Positions 1 to 7,783 of a DNA stretch of 12,965 nucleotides are shown in pieces (the first letter of the stretch is position 1; every line of letters begins with the position of its first letter). A program made the translations under genes and the position numbers. Under the pieces are notes generated by a model that was given only the letters and a program-made list of their open reading frames with translations, made no database searches and was not told where the DNA came from. The stretch comes from Bacteroidota bacterium (GTDB lineage Bacteria; Bacteroidota; Bacteroidia; Bacteroidales; UBA932): assembly GCA_017860395.1 (NCBI GenBank), contig JAGDMC010000017.1, positions 1-12,965 of the forward strand, in the 5' to 3' direction.

Positions 1-19
1 AAAGAGACTAAAAGGGAAG

Positions 20-2020
20 ATGGGATTTAAATTAGAATCGTCATATAAACCAACGGGAGATCAGCCGCAAGCTATCGATGAACTTACCAGACACATTTCC
101 GAAGGGGTCTCTTCGGTTACCCTTCTTGGTGTTACAGGGTCCGGCAAGACTTTTACAATGGCAAATGTTATTGAAAAGCTGCAGCGGCCTGCTCTTATTC
201 TGAGCCATAACAAGACTCTGGCAGCGCAACTTTATGGTGAGTTCAAATCTTTTTTTCCGACAAATGCCGTTGAATATTTTGTCTCATACTACGACTATTA
301 TCAGCCGGAAGCATATCTGCCAACTACGGACACATACATAGAAAAGGATCTGAGCATAAACGAGGAGATTGAGAAACTTCGGTTGTCCGCATCCAGTGCG
401 CTTCTCTCCGGGAGGAGAGACATCGTTGTTGTATCCAGTGTGTCATGTCTTTATGGCATTGGTAATCCGGCCGATTTTCATGCGAACACCATTCCTGTAA
501 AAAAAGGTCAGGTTCTGGCAAGAAGCAAACTTTTATATGCACTTGTAGACAGCCTCTATTCAAGAAACGAACTTGAGTTTAAAAGGGGAGTGTTTCGCGT
601 TAAGGGAGACAGTGTGGATATTTACCCCGCATATTCCGATACGGCTGTAAGAATTATATTCTTTGGCGACGAGGTTGAGAGCATTGAACTGTTTGACCCG
701 CTTAACGGCACACATATCGAAGACGTAGATATTATATCAATTTACCCTGCAAACATTTTTGTAACGACAAAAGAACGCCAGAAATCGGCAATTGTCCTCA
801 TTCAGGATGATATGATGAAGCAGTTTGAATATCTCCACGATATTGGCAAACATCTGGAAGCTAAAAGGCTTAAACAGAGAGTTGAGTACGATCTTGAAAT
901 GATGAAGGAGATTGGTTACTGCTCCGGAATTGAAAACTATTCCCGCTATTTTGACGGCCGGGCCCCGGGAATGCGCCCATTCTGTCTTTTGGACTATTTC
1001 CCAAATGATTTTATTACTTTTATTGACGAGAGCCATGTTACAATTCCTCAGATAAGAGCAATGTACGGCGGGGACAGGGCAAGAAAGCAAACTCTTATTG
1101 AGTACGGTTTTCGCCTTCCTTCTGCAGCCGATAACAGGCCGCTTAAGTTTGAAGAGTTTGAGAATCTCTCCGGCCAAAGGGTGTTCGTGAGTGCAACTCC
1201 TGCCGATTACGAGCTGATGGTATCAGAGGGTCTTGTTGTAGAGCAGGTTGTTCGTCCAACAGGTTTGCTTGATCCTCCGATTGAGGTGAGGCCGACAAAA
1301 AATCAGATAGATGATTTGCTTGAAGAGATTCGGATAAGAGCGAACAAAGATGAAAGAGTACTTGTTACTACTCTCACAAAAAGGATGGCGGAGGAACTTG
1401 ATAAGTATATGTCAAAAATTGACATCCGTTGCCGTTATATTCACTCCGATATTGAAACCCTTGAAAGGATTGAGATACTCGAAGATTTTCAGTCCGGCAG
1501 ATTTGATGTGCTTATTGGCGTAAACCTTCTGAGGGAGGGTCTGGATTTGCCTCAGGTGTCACTTGTGGCAATACTTGATGCCGACAAAGAGGGCTTCCTG
1601 AGATCCGAAAGATCTCTCACTCAAACAGCAGGAAGGGCCGCACGAAACGTAGAAGGAAAAGTTATCATGTATGCCGATAAAATTACCCGCTCTATGCAGA
1701 GAACAATAGAGGAGACGGACAGAAGGCGGATAAAGCAGGAGGAATACAATAAGTTAAACAATATAGAACCACGTCAGGTTGCGCGTCAGATAAGAAATGT
1801 CCTTGGACGTTCGAGGGAATTTGATGAACCGAACCTGCCGGTTAACCCGCTTCTTGCAGACCCTGTTCTTGCCTATCTGAGGCCGGAACAAATACTGGGT
1901 GCGATTGAAGAGGCGAAGAAAGAGATGGAACTTGCCGCAGCAGATTTGGACTTTTTGCGTGCAGCAAGATTCAGGGATGAGATGAATGCGCTTAAGAAAC
2001 TTTTAGAGGTTAAAAAGTGA
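20..2020 (+). CDS. uvrB: UvrB, excinuclease ABC subunit B
   Basis: UvrB is the damage-verifying helicase-like subunit of nucleotide excision repair. It is loaded by UvrA, inserts a beta-hairpin between the strands, and recruits UvrC for incision. Visible landmarks are the N-terminal YKPTGDQPQAI block, Walker A GVTGSGKT (residues 37-44), the aromatic beta-hairpin stretch VSYYDYYQPEAYLP (about 88-101), the motif II DESH box (336-339), GVNLLREGLDLP (motif V) and QTAGRAARN (motif VI, 535-543). A C-terminal UVR motif (about 632-665, with AARFRDEM), the UvrC/UvrA contact, is also present. At 666 residues it is full length. The ATG at 20 follows a purine-rich AGGGA and gives the usual UvrB N-terminus. 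Only 19 nt precede it, so any promoter lies outside the window. Its stop overlaps the start of the following RelA/SpoT homolog. Nothing essential appears missing. Confidence 0.98.
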   Translation: MGFKLESSYKPTGDQPQAIDELTRHISEGVSSVTLLGVTGSGKTFTMANVIEKLQRPALILSHNKTLAAQLYGEFKSFFPTNAVEYFVSYYDYYQPEAYLPTTDTYIEKDLSINEEIEKLRLSASSALLSGRRDIVVVSSVSCLYGIGNPADFHANTIPVKKGQVLARSKLLYALVDSLYSRNELEFKRGVFRVKGDSVDIYPAYSDTAVRIIFFGDEVESIELFDPLNGTHIEDVDIISIYPANIFVTTKERQKSAIVLIQDDMMKQFEYLHDIGKHLEAKRLKQRVEYDLEMMKEIGYCSGIENYSRYFDGRAPGMRPFCLLDYFPNDFITFIDESHVTIPQIRAMYGGDRARKQTLIEYGFRLPSAADNRPLKFEEFENLSGQRVFVSATPADYELMVSEGLVVEQVVRPTGLLDPPIEVRPTKNQIDDLLEEIRIRANKDERVLVTTLTKRMAEELDKYMSKIDIRCRYIHSDIETLERIEILEDFQSGRFDVLIGVNLLREGLDLPQVSLVAILDADKEGFLRSERSLTQTAGRAARNVEGKVIMYADKITRSMQRTIEETDRRRIKQEEYNKLNNIEPRQVARQIRNVLGRSREFDEPNLPVNPLLADPVLAYLRPEQILGAIEEAKKEMELAAADLDFLRAARFRDEMNALKKLLEVKK

Positions 2021-4167
2021 TGATTTCTGAAAAGCTTGACAAGGTACTTAAAGGGTGTTATCAGGAAGAGGTGGCACAAGTGATGAGGGCATTTGAAATT
2101 GCCAGCGACAGTCTGTATGGTCAGAAACGTGAAAATGGTTCTCCCTTTATGGATCACGTGATTGGAGTTGCAGAAATTGTTGCCTGTGAATTGGGTCTCA
2201 TGCCACAGGCCATTGCAGCGGTTTTGTTGCATGAGGCGTACAGGCAAAGCAGTGATAAGCTGGATGAGTTTAAAAAGGAGTTTGGCAACGAGATTATTCT
2301 TATGGCAAAGAGCCTGAATAAAATCTCTGAAATCAATCCTAAGGATACCGGCCTCCAGGCAGACAACTACAGAAAACTGATTGCTTCTTACTCAAAAGAC
2401 CCCAGGGTGAGCCTCATTAAACTTGCCGACAGGCTTGAAATAATGAGGAGTCTTGATAATTTTTCAAAACCAAAGCAACTTAAGAAATCAACAGAGACTC
2501 TTTTGTTGTATGCCCCTCTTGCACACCAGCTGGGTTTATATAACATAAAAAGCGAGATGGAGGATCTCGGTTTTAAATACACCGATCCCGAGCATTACAG
2601 ATTTATAACAAATAAGTTAAAGGCCGGTGAACAGGACCGTAAACGGATGACTGACCTTTTTGTTAAGCCAATCGAACTCGCTCTCAAAAAGGCCCATATC
2701 AAATACAGGCTAAAGAGCAGAACCAAAACTGCTTTTTCAATTTGGAAAAAAATACAGAAACAACAAATCCCATTTGAAAATGTCGCGGACCTCTTTGCAA
2801 TAAGAATAATACTGGAATCTCCTCCGGAAAGGGAAAAAGAACTTTGCTGGAAAGCATATTCGATTGTTACGGAATATTATAAACCGGATACCGACCGCCT
2901 GAGAGACTGGATAACAGTTCCAAAATCGAACGGATACGAGTCTTTGCATACCACAGTTACAACTCCTCAGAATTCGATTATTGAGATTCAGATACGAACC
3001 GAAAGAATGGATGATATCGCGGAAAACGGTCATGCATCCCACTGGTCATATAAAGGCGTAAAAACCGGTCAGGGGCTGGAAAACTGGCTCACAGGAGTTA
3101 AATCGCTGCTTGAATCGACAGATAAAAGGAGCGTTACTCATTTCCTTGACTTTGCAATGGACGAGATTTTCGTCTTCACACCTGATGGCGATTTAAGAAG
3201 ACTCTCTGCCGGCGCAAGTGTTCTGGACTTTGCCTTTGATATACACACAAACCTGGGACTAAAGTGTTCCGGGGCCAAACTAAACGGCAAGCCGTGCTCG
3301 ATACGTGAGAAGCTAAAGACAGGCGATGTTGTTGAGATAATGAGCTCAAAAAACCAGAAACCGTCACTTGACTGGTTGAATTTTGTTGTATCGTCAAAGG
3401 CGCGGGCAAAAATCAAACAAAAGGTCAAGGAGGAAGAGAGTAAAGCTGCCACCGCAGGTAAAGAGCTTTTTGAAAGGAGAATGAACAACTGGAAGATATC
3501 TGTTGAAGACGAAGTTGTTACATATCTTGTTAAACACTTTAAATGCAAGACCGCTTCGGAGTTTTACGCAAAGCTTGACTCTTCCGAAATAGATATATCC
3601 GATGTTAAACCGCTTCTTACAGAAAAGGTTAAATCAGATTCGGCCGAAACTGTAAAGGATCAGGCCGTATTTGCTCCCGAGAGCAAAACGAATCAGCCTG
3701 AGACAGGCTCGTCCGACTTCCTTATTATTGACGAAAAGCTTAATAATATCGGCTTTAAACTCTCAAAGTGCTGTAATCCTATCATGGGTGACGAAGTTTT
3801 CGGGTTTGTAACAATCCGCGAGGGGATCAAAATTCACAGAATTAACTGCCCGAATGCAGCTCGTCTTATGGACAGCTACCCGTACAGAATTCAAAAAGCC
3901 AGATGGAGAAACACATCGTCTGCAAACAGTTTTCAGGCGGCACTCAAAATCAACGCATATGGAGAGACCGGTCTGGGGCAGCAAATAATGGAGATTATAA
4001 ATAATCTGAACGTAACAATGCGGCATTTCTCAATATCCGACGAAAAGGGCAATGTGACCGCAAAACTGCAGATTCTTGTACCAAACAATCAGGTATTGGA
4101 CAGAGTAATCTTCAACTTAAAAAAATTAAAAGGAATCAAATCCGTAAGCCGAATTTCCAATGTCTGA
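2020..4167 (+). CDS. relA: Long RelA/SpoT homolog; synthetase motifs intact, hydrolase site degraded
   Basis: A (p)ppGpp synthetase of the long RSH family, controlling the stringent response. Numbering is from the ATG at 2020 (715 aa). A GTG at 2017 would add one residue; ATG is preferred because its first base is the last base of the uvrB stop. Domains in order: HD hydrolase-like (about 20-190); synthetase (about 220-345) with SRTKTAFSIWKKI (233-245), DLFAIR (257-262), DWITVPKSNGYESLHTTV (296-313) and EIQIRTERM (322-330); TGS (about 381-442); conserved-cysteine region with KCCNP (583-587) and NCPN (609-612); C-terminal ACT (about 638-715). In the HD domain, H46, H71 and D137 remain. The usual HDxxED reads HEAYRQ (71-76), and the usual RLHNMRT reads RLEIMRS. 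Synthetase activity is therefore likely and hydrolase activity unlikely (inference). It is coupled to uvrB upstream and overlaps uvrA by 8 nt. The symbol relA is used for the synthetase-only reading; orthology to enterobacterial RelA is not implied. Confidence 0.95.
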   Translation: MISEKLDKVLKGCYQEEVAQVMRAFEIASDSLYGQKRENGSPFMDHVIGVAEIVACELGLMPQAIAAVLLHEAYRQSSDKLDEFKKEFGNEIILMAKSLNKISEINPKDTGLQADNYRKLIASYSKDPRVSLIKLADRLEIMRSLDNFSKPKQLKKSTETLLLYAPLAHQLGLYNIKSEMEDLGFKYTDPEHYRFITNKLKAGEQDRKRMTDLFVKPIELALKKAHIKYRLKSRTKTAFSIWKKIQKQQIPFENVADLFAIRIILESPPEREKELCWKAYSIVTEYYKPDTDRLRDWITVPKSNGYESLHTTVTTPQNSIIEIQIRTERMDDIAENGHASHWSYKGVKTGQGLENWLTGVKSLLESTDKRSVTHFLDFAMDEIFVFTPDGDLRRLSAGASVLDFAFDIHTNLGLKCSGAKLNGKPCSIREKLKTGDVVEIMSSKNQKPSLDWLNFVVSSKARAKIKQKVKEEESKAATAGKELFERRMNNWKISVEDEVVTYLVKHFKCKTASEFYAKLDSSEIDISDVKPLLTEKVKSDSAETVKDQAVFAPESKTNQPETGSSDFLIIDEKLNNIGFKLSKCCNPIMGDEVFGFVTIREGIKIHRINCPNAARLMDSYPYRIQKARWRNTSSANSFQAALKINAYGETGLGQQIMEIINNLNVTMRHFSISDEKGNVTAKLQILVPNNQVLDRVIFNLKKLKGIKSVSRISNV

Positions 4168-6973
4168 AAACTATATACACATTAAGGGAGCCAGAGTAAA
4201 TAATCTTAAAAATCTTGAGGTGAGCATACCCAGAGATAAACTCATTGTTATCTCGGGAATATCCGGGTCGGGAAAGTCCAGCCTTGCGTTTGATACTATT
4301 TTTGCTGAGGGGCAGCGTCGTTTTGTAGAGAGCCTCTCTTCATTTGCCCGCCAGTTTCTGGGCAGGATGTCAAAACCGGATGTAGATGAAATTTCCGGAA
4401 TCCCGCCAGCTATTGCCATTGAACAAAAGGTAAACACAAGAAATCCCCGCTCTACGGTAGGAACAAATACCGAAATATACGATTACCTGAGGCTGCTGTA
4501 TGCAAAGATTGGCAAGACATATTCCCCCGTGAGCGGAGAAGAAGTGCGGCGTCACAGTATTAAAGATGTGACCGACTATATTTTTTCTCTTGAACAGGGA
4601 AGCCCTGTGTTCATACTTGTTCCGCTGGGACTCCATTTTAAAGAAAGCAGGGTAGAGAAACTTATTGGAGTAAAGGAGGAGGGATTTACAAGACTGTTTT
4701 CCGACGGGGAAATAATCAAAATTGACGATGCTTTAAAAAATGGCATAGATAGTACATCCCCTGTTTACCTGCTTGTAGACCGGGTGATTATGGATAACAG
4801 CGAAGAACTCAAAAAACGTTTAGGCGATTCATTACATACAGCATTTGGCGTAAACCACGAATCAGGATCGGAAAGAGGAACTGTACTTATTTGCAGCGGA
4901 AGAAAAGGGGAGGAGCCAAAAGTTTTTTCTACTCTGTTTGAGGCAGACGGAATTCTTTTTGAAGAACCAACGGATCTTCTTTTCAGTTTTAACAACCCCA
5001 TTGGAGCTTGTCCGGTGTGTTCCGGCTATGGGAAAATTCTTGGCATAGACGAAAACCTTGTTGTCCCGGACCCGTCTCTCTCTGTTTTTCAGGAGGCAAT
5101 AGCTTGCTGGAGGGGTGAGATAATGAAGCAGTTCTACGACGACTTTATTAATAATGCCCATCTGTTTGATTTTCCTATTCATAAACCATTTTACCAGCTT
5201 TCTCCCGATTTGAAAATGTTGTTATGGACAGGCAATGAGTATTTTAAAGGGTTAAACGATTTTTTTAAGATTCTGGATCAAAATAAATACAAAGTTCAGT
5301 ATAGAATTTTAATAAGCAGATACACAGGGAAAAGCACCTGTCCGGAGTGCAGGGGAACAAGGCTTAGAAAAGAGGCTCTTTATGTTAAAATTGGCGGACG
5401 GTCAATAAATGAACTTCTTGAAATGACAATAGGCGAGCTTCGGGAGTTTCTCGTAAGTCTCAAGCTGAGTGAATATGACTTGAAAATTGCCGAAAGAGCC
5501 ATCAAGGAGCTCGCTGACAGGCTTGAATGCATTGATTCTGTGGGGTTGTCGTATCTAACGCTCAACAGACCGTCAAACACATTAAGCGGAGGAGAGAGTC
5601 AGCGGATTAATCTTGTAAGCTCTATTGGAAGCAGCCTTGTGGGTTCTTTGTATGTTCTTGACGAGCCAAGCATCGGTCTTCACCCGAGAGATACGCAAAG
5701 ACTCATTACAGTGTTAAACCGCCTCAGGGATTTGGGTAATACGGTATTGATTGTAGAGCATGACGAAGAGATAATCCGTTCATCGGACCAGTTGATTGAT
5801 ATTGGCCCCCTGGCCGGCCGCCATGGAGGAGAACTGGTATTCCAGGGCAGAGTGAATGACGTACCTTCGGAAGAGGAGTGCAGGAAAAGCCTCACTCTTG
5901 CCTTTTTGTCCGGAAGGGAAAAAATTGAACTTCCTCACTTTCGCAGAGAATGGAGTTCATATATAGAGGTTGTTGGCGCATTTGAACACAATCTTAAAGA
6001 GATAGATGTGAAATTTCCTCTCCGGGTGTTCACAGCAGTTACAGGAGTGAGCGGCTCCGGAAAGTCTACTCTTGTGAGAGACATCCTTTACCCGGCCTTA
6101 TACAGGAAAATTAATCAGCTTGGCGAAAAACCGGGAGCACATAAGGAACTGAGAGGCGATTTGAATAAAATATCGGCAATTGAATATATTGACCAGAACC
6201 CTATTGGAAAGTCTTCAAGATCTAATCCCGCTACATACCTCAAGGTATACGATGAAATCCGGAAACTGTTTTCGGAGCAGCCGTACGCAAAAGCAAACGG
6301 ATACGGGCATTCGCACTTTTCTTTCAACATAGAAGGAGGGAGATGTCCGGAATGTCAGGGAGAGGGAGTGATTAAAATTGAGATGCAGTTTATGGCCGAT
6401 GTACAGATGGTTTGCGACTCGTGTCACGGAAAGAGGTTCAAAGAAGATATCCTTGAGGTAAGGTACAAGGAGATGAATATTAACGATATCCTTAATATGA
6501 GTGTGGACGAGGCAATAGAGTTCTTTTCCGCTCAAAAGGAGGCTACGGCAAAGAGAATTGCAGAAAAACTTGCACCTCTCAAAGCAGTAGGACTTTCGTA
6601 TGTTCAGCTTGGCCAGAGCAGCAGCAGTCTCAGCGGAGGGGAGAGTCAGAGGGTTAAACTGGCATCTTTTCTAAGCAAGGAGAGTTCGTCCGGTTCTATA
6701 CTGTTCATTTTTGACGAACCTACGACAGGTCTCCATTTTTACGACATCAGGAACCTGATGAATTCATTTAATGAACTTATATCGAGAGGTCACACGATTA
6801 TTGTTGTAGAACATAATATGGATGTGGTCAAGTGTGCAGACTGGATAATTGACCTCGGGCCGGACGCAGGAGAAAAGGGAGGAGAGGTTGTCTTTGCCGG
6901 AAGACCGGAAGATCTTGTTAAACTTAAAGATAATTTTACGGCTCAGGCACTTTTGGGAAAAGTCAATAATTGA
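4160..6973 (+). CDS. uvrA: UvrA, excinuclease ABC subunit A
   Basis: UvrA is the ATP-dependent DNA damage sensor of nucleotide excision repair. It acts as a dimer and delivers UvrB to lesions. At 937 aa it has two ABC ATPase units: Walker A GISGSGKS (33-40) with LSGGESQR (about 475-482) and LDEPSIGLHPRD, then Walker A GVSGSGKS (about 629-636) with a second LSGGESQR (about 824-831) and FDEPTTGLH. The UvrB-binding and signature-domain insert (about 130-255) is present, so this is UvrA1-type and not the short UvrA2. Zinc sites visible: C284/C287 with C394/C397, and C729/C732 with C752/C755. A further zinc module found in many UvrAs is absent: residues 122-125 read SPVS and 260-263 read FEAD where CxxC pairs would be expected. 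The start at 4160 overlaps the 3' end of the RelA/SpoT homolog by 8 nt, implying coupled translation. It ends the uvrB-rel-uvrA unit. Confidence 0.97.
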   Translation: MSENYIHIKGARVNNLKNLEVSIPRDKLIVISGISGSGKSSLAFDTIFAEGQRRFVESLSSFARQFLGRMSKPDVDEISGIPPAIAIEQKVNTRNPRSTVGTNTEIYDYLRLLYAKIGKTYSPVSGEEVRRHSIKDVTDYIFSLEQGSPVFILVPLGLHFKESRVEKLIGVKEEGFTRLFSDGEIIKIDDALKNGIDSTSPVYLLVDRVIMDNSEELKKRLGDSLHTAFGVNHESGSERGTVLICSGRKGEEPKVFSTLFEADGILFEEPTDLLFSFNNPIGACPVCSGYGKILGIDENLVVPDPSLSVFQEAIACWRGEIMKQFYDDFINNAHLFDFPIHKPFYQLSPDLKMLLWTGNEYFKGLNDFFKILDQNKYKVQYRILISRYTGKSTCPECRGTRLRKEALYVKIGGRSINELLEMTIGELREFLVSLKLSEYDLKIAERAIKELADRLECIDSVGLSYLTLNRPSNTLSGGESQRINLVSSIGSSLVGSLYVLDEPSIGLHPRDTQRLITVLNRLRDLGNTVLIVEHDEEIIRSSDQLIDIGPLAGRHGGELVFQGRVNDVPSEEECRKSLTLAFLSGREKIELPHFRREWSSYIEVVGAFEHNLKEIDVKFPLRVFTAVTGVSGSGKSTLVRDILYPALYRKINQLGEKPGAHKELRGDLNKISAIEYIDQNPIGKSSRSNPATYLKVYDEIRKLFSEQPYAKANGYGHSHFSFNIEGGRCPECQGEGVIKIEMQFMADVQMVCDSCHGKRFKEDILEVRYKEMNINDILNMSVDEAIEFFSAQKEATAKRIAEKLAPLKAVGLSYVQLGQSSSSLSGGESQRVKLASFLSKESSSGSILFIFDEPTTGLHFYDIRNLMNSFNELISRGHTIIVVEHNMDVVKCADWIIDLGPDAGEKGGEVVFAGRPEDLVKLKDNFTAQALLGKVNN

Positions 6974-6982
6974 GTAAATTTG
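6952..6982 (+). promoter_or_regulatory. Probable Bacteroidota promoter for the outer-membrane barrel gene
   Basis: TTTG at 6952-6955 and TAAATTTG at 6975-6982 are separated by 19 nt. This fits the Bacteroidota -33 TTTG / -7 TAnnTTTG consensus. The expected start point is near 6988-6990, giving a leader of only about 10 nt before the ATG at 6998. The -33 element lies inside the last codons of uvrA. The barrel gene could thus be transcribed independently of the repair operon as well as by read-through. Confidence 0.5.
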
Positions 6983-6997
6983 TAAAAACACAAGAGA

Positions 6998-7783
6998 ATG
7001 AAAAGAGCGCGTTTTGTTGTTCCGGTCATACTCTTACTGCTGATTTTTCCTGGCAGTATAAAGGCACAAAAAGAATCTCCGTTCATCTGGAGCTTTGCAC
7101 CTCAGGTAGGAACTGATATTGGCGCCCCTGTCCCATATCCGTTAAGTTCAATGAGAGGAGACTATAATCCCTATCCAAAAATTCTTCCTTCAATTGGTGC
7201 CAGAACAACATTCAAATTCCGTGCTGGCTGGACATTCGCCGCCGAACTCACATATAAGACTGTAGCCATGACTGCCGATGCAAGGGTTGAAAATCAACGC
7301 ATGAAAGGCGAAGCCGGGTCCACAGATCAGTATTTTACTGGTACGGCAGGCATTGAAAGTTCCTATACTCAACTGGAAGTTCCTCTCTATTTAAAATATA
7401 TGATTGGCAGGAACCGTGCACACAGGGTACTTCTTGGAGGTTATTATTCGTATATTCTCGACGCAACTTTTATTTCGGAGGCAAGAAAGGGCTTTATTGG
7501 TGCTGCTCCGGATAATCCGGATGATGTTGTGAACCCGGACAATCCAAGAATCATGGACTTTTCCGGAACTATTTCTAACTGGGATGCCGGAATTATTTTA
7601 GGATATGAAATTGGAATCAACTCCAGACTCAACCTTGGAATCCGTGCAATGGTGGGAATGAAAGATATATTTAAGAACGATTCTCCGTTCGATTTTAAGA
7701 TGATACCGGTGAGAGGGTCGGTCCTTATAAGTTATGACCTGTTCGAAATAAAAGCAGGGAAGGGCAGAAGACTTGTACGTTAA
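6998..7783 (+). CDS. Secreted PorT-like outer-membrane beta-barrel protein
   Basis: A 261-residue protein with a clear type I signal peptide: MKRAR, a hydrophobic core from F6 to about P18, and probable cleavage after SIKA (A23|Q24). The mature part has alternating polar/hydrophobic strands rich in Tyr and Gly, such as TFKFRAGWTFAAELTYKT, QLEVPLYLKYMIG and RVLLGGYYSYIL, and ends in amphipathic strands around VRGSVLISYDLFEIKAG. This layout matches the outer membrane beta-barrel / PorT-like family common in Bacteroidota. A loop around residues 169-186 (AAPDNPDDVVNPDNPR) is rich in Asp, Asn and Pro, consistent with an extracellular or periplasmic turn. Its exact function cannot be told; it is not necessarily PorT of the type IX secretion system. 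It sits 24 nt after uvrA with its own candidate promoter, and its stop overlaps that of the opposing M28 gene. Confidence 0.65.
   Translation: MKRARFVVPVILLLLIFPGSIKAQKESPFIWSFAPQVGTDIGAPVPYPLSSMRGDYNPYPKILPSIGARTTFKFRAGWTFAAELTYKTVAMTADARVENQRMKGEAGSTDQYFTGTAGIESSYTQLEVPLYLKYMIGRNRAHRVLLGGYYSYILDATFISEARKGFIGAAPDNPDDVVNPDNPRIMDFSGTISNWDAGIILGYEIGINSRLNLGIRAMVGMKDIFKNDSPFDFKMIPVRGSVLISYDLFEIKAGKGRRLVR

Noticed and set aside
737..1177. 146-codon open frame on the minus strand inside uvrB
   Set aside because: It is fully antisense to well-conserved UvrB sequence, has no recognisable family or signal, and is one of many similar antisense frames in this window.
2017..2019. GTG start for the RelA/SpoT homolog
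   Set aside because: The ATG immediately after it gives a better start and the common TGATG stop-start overlap; the difference is a single residue.
3138..3548. 136-codon minus-strand open frame inside the RelA/SpoT homolog
   Set aside because: It lies opposite the TGS region and has low-complexity, Ser-rich composition typical of a shadow frame.
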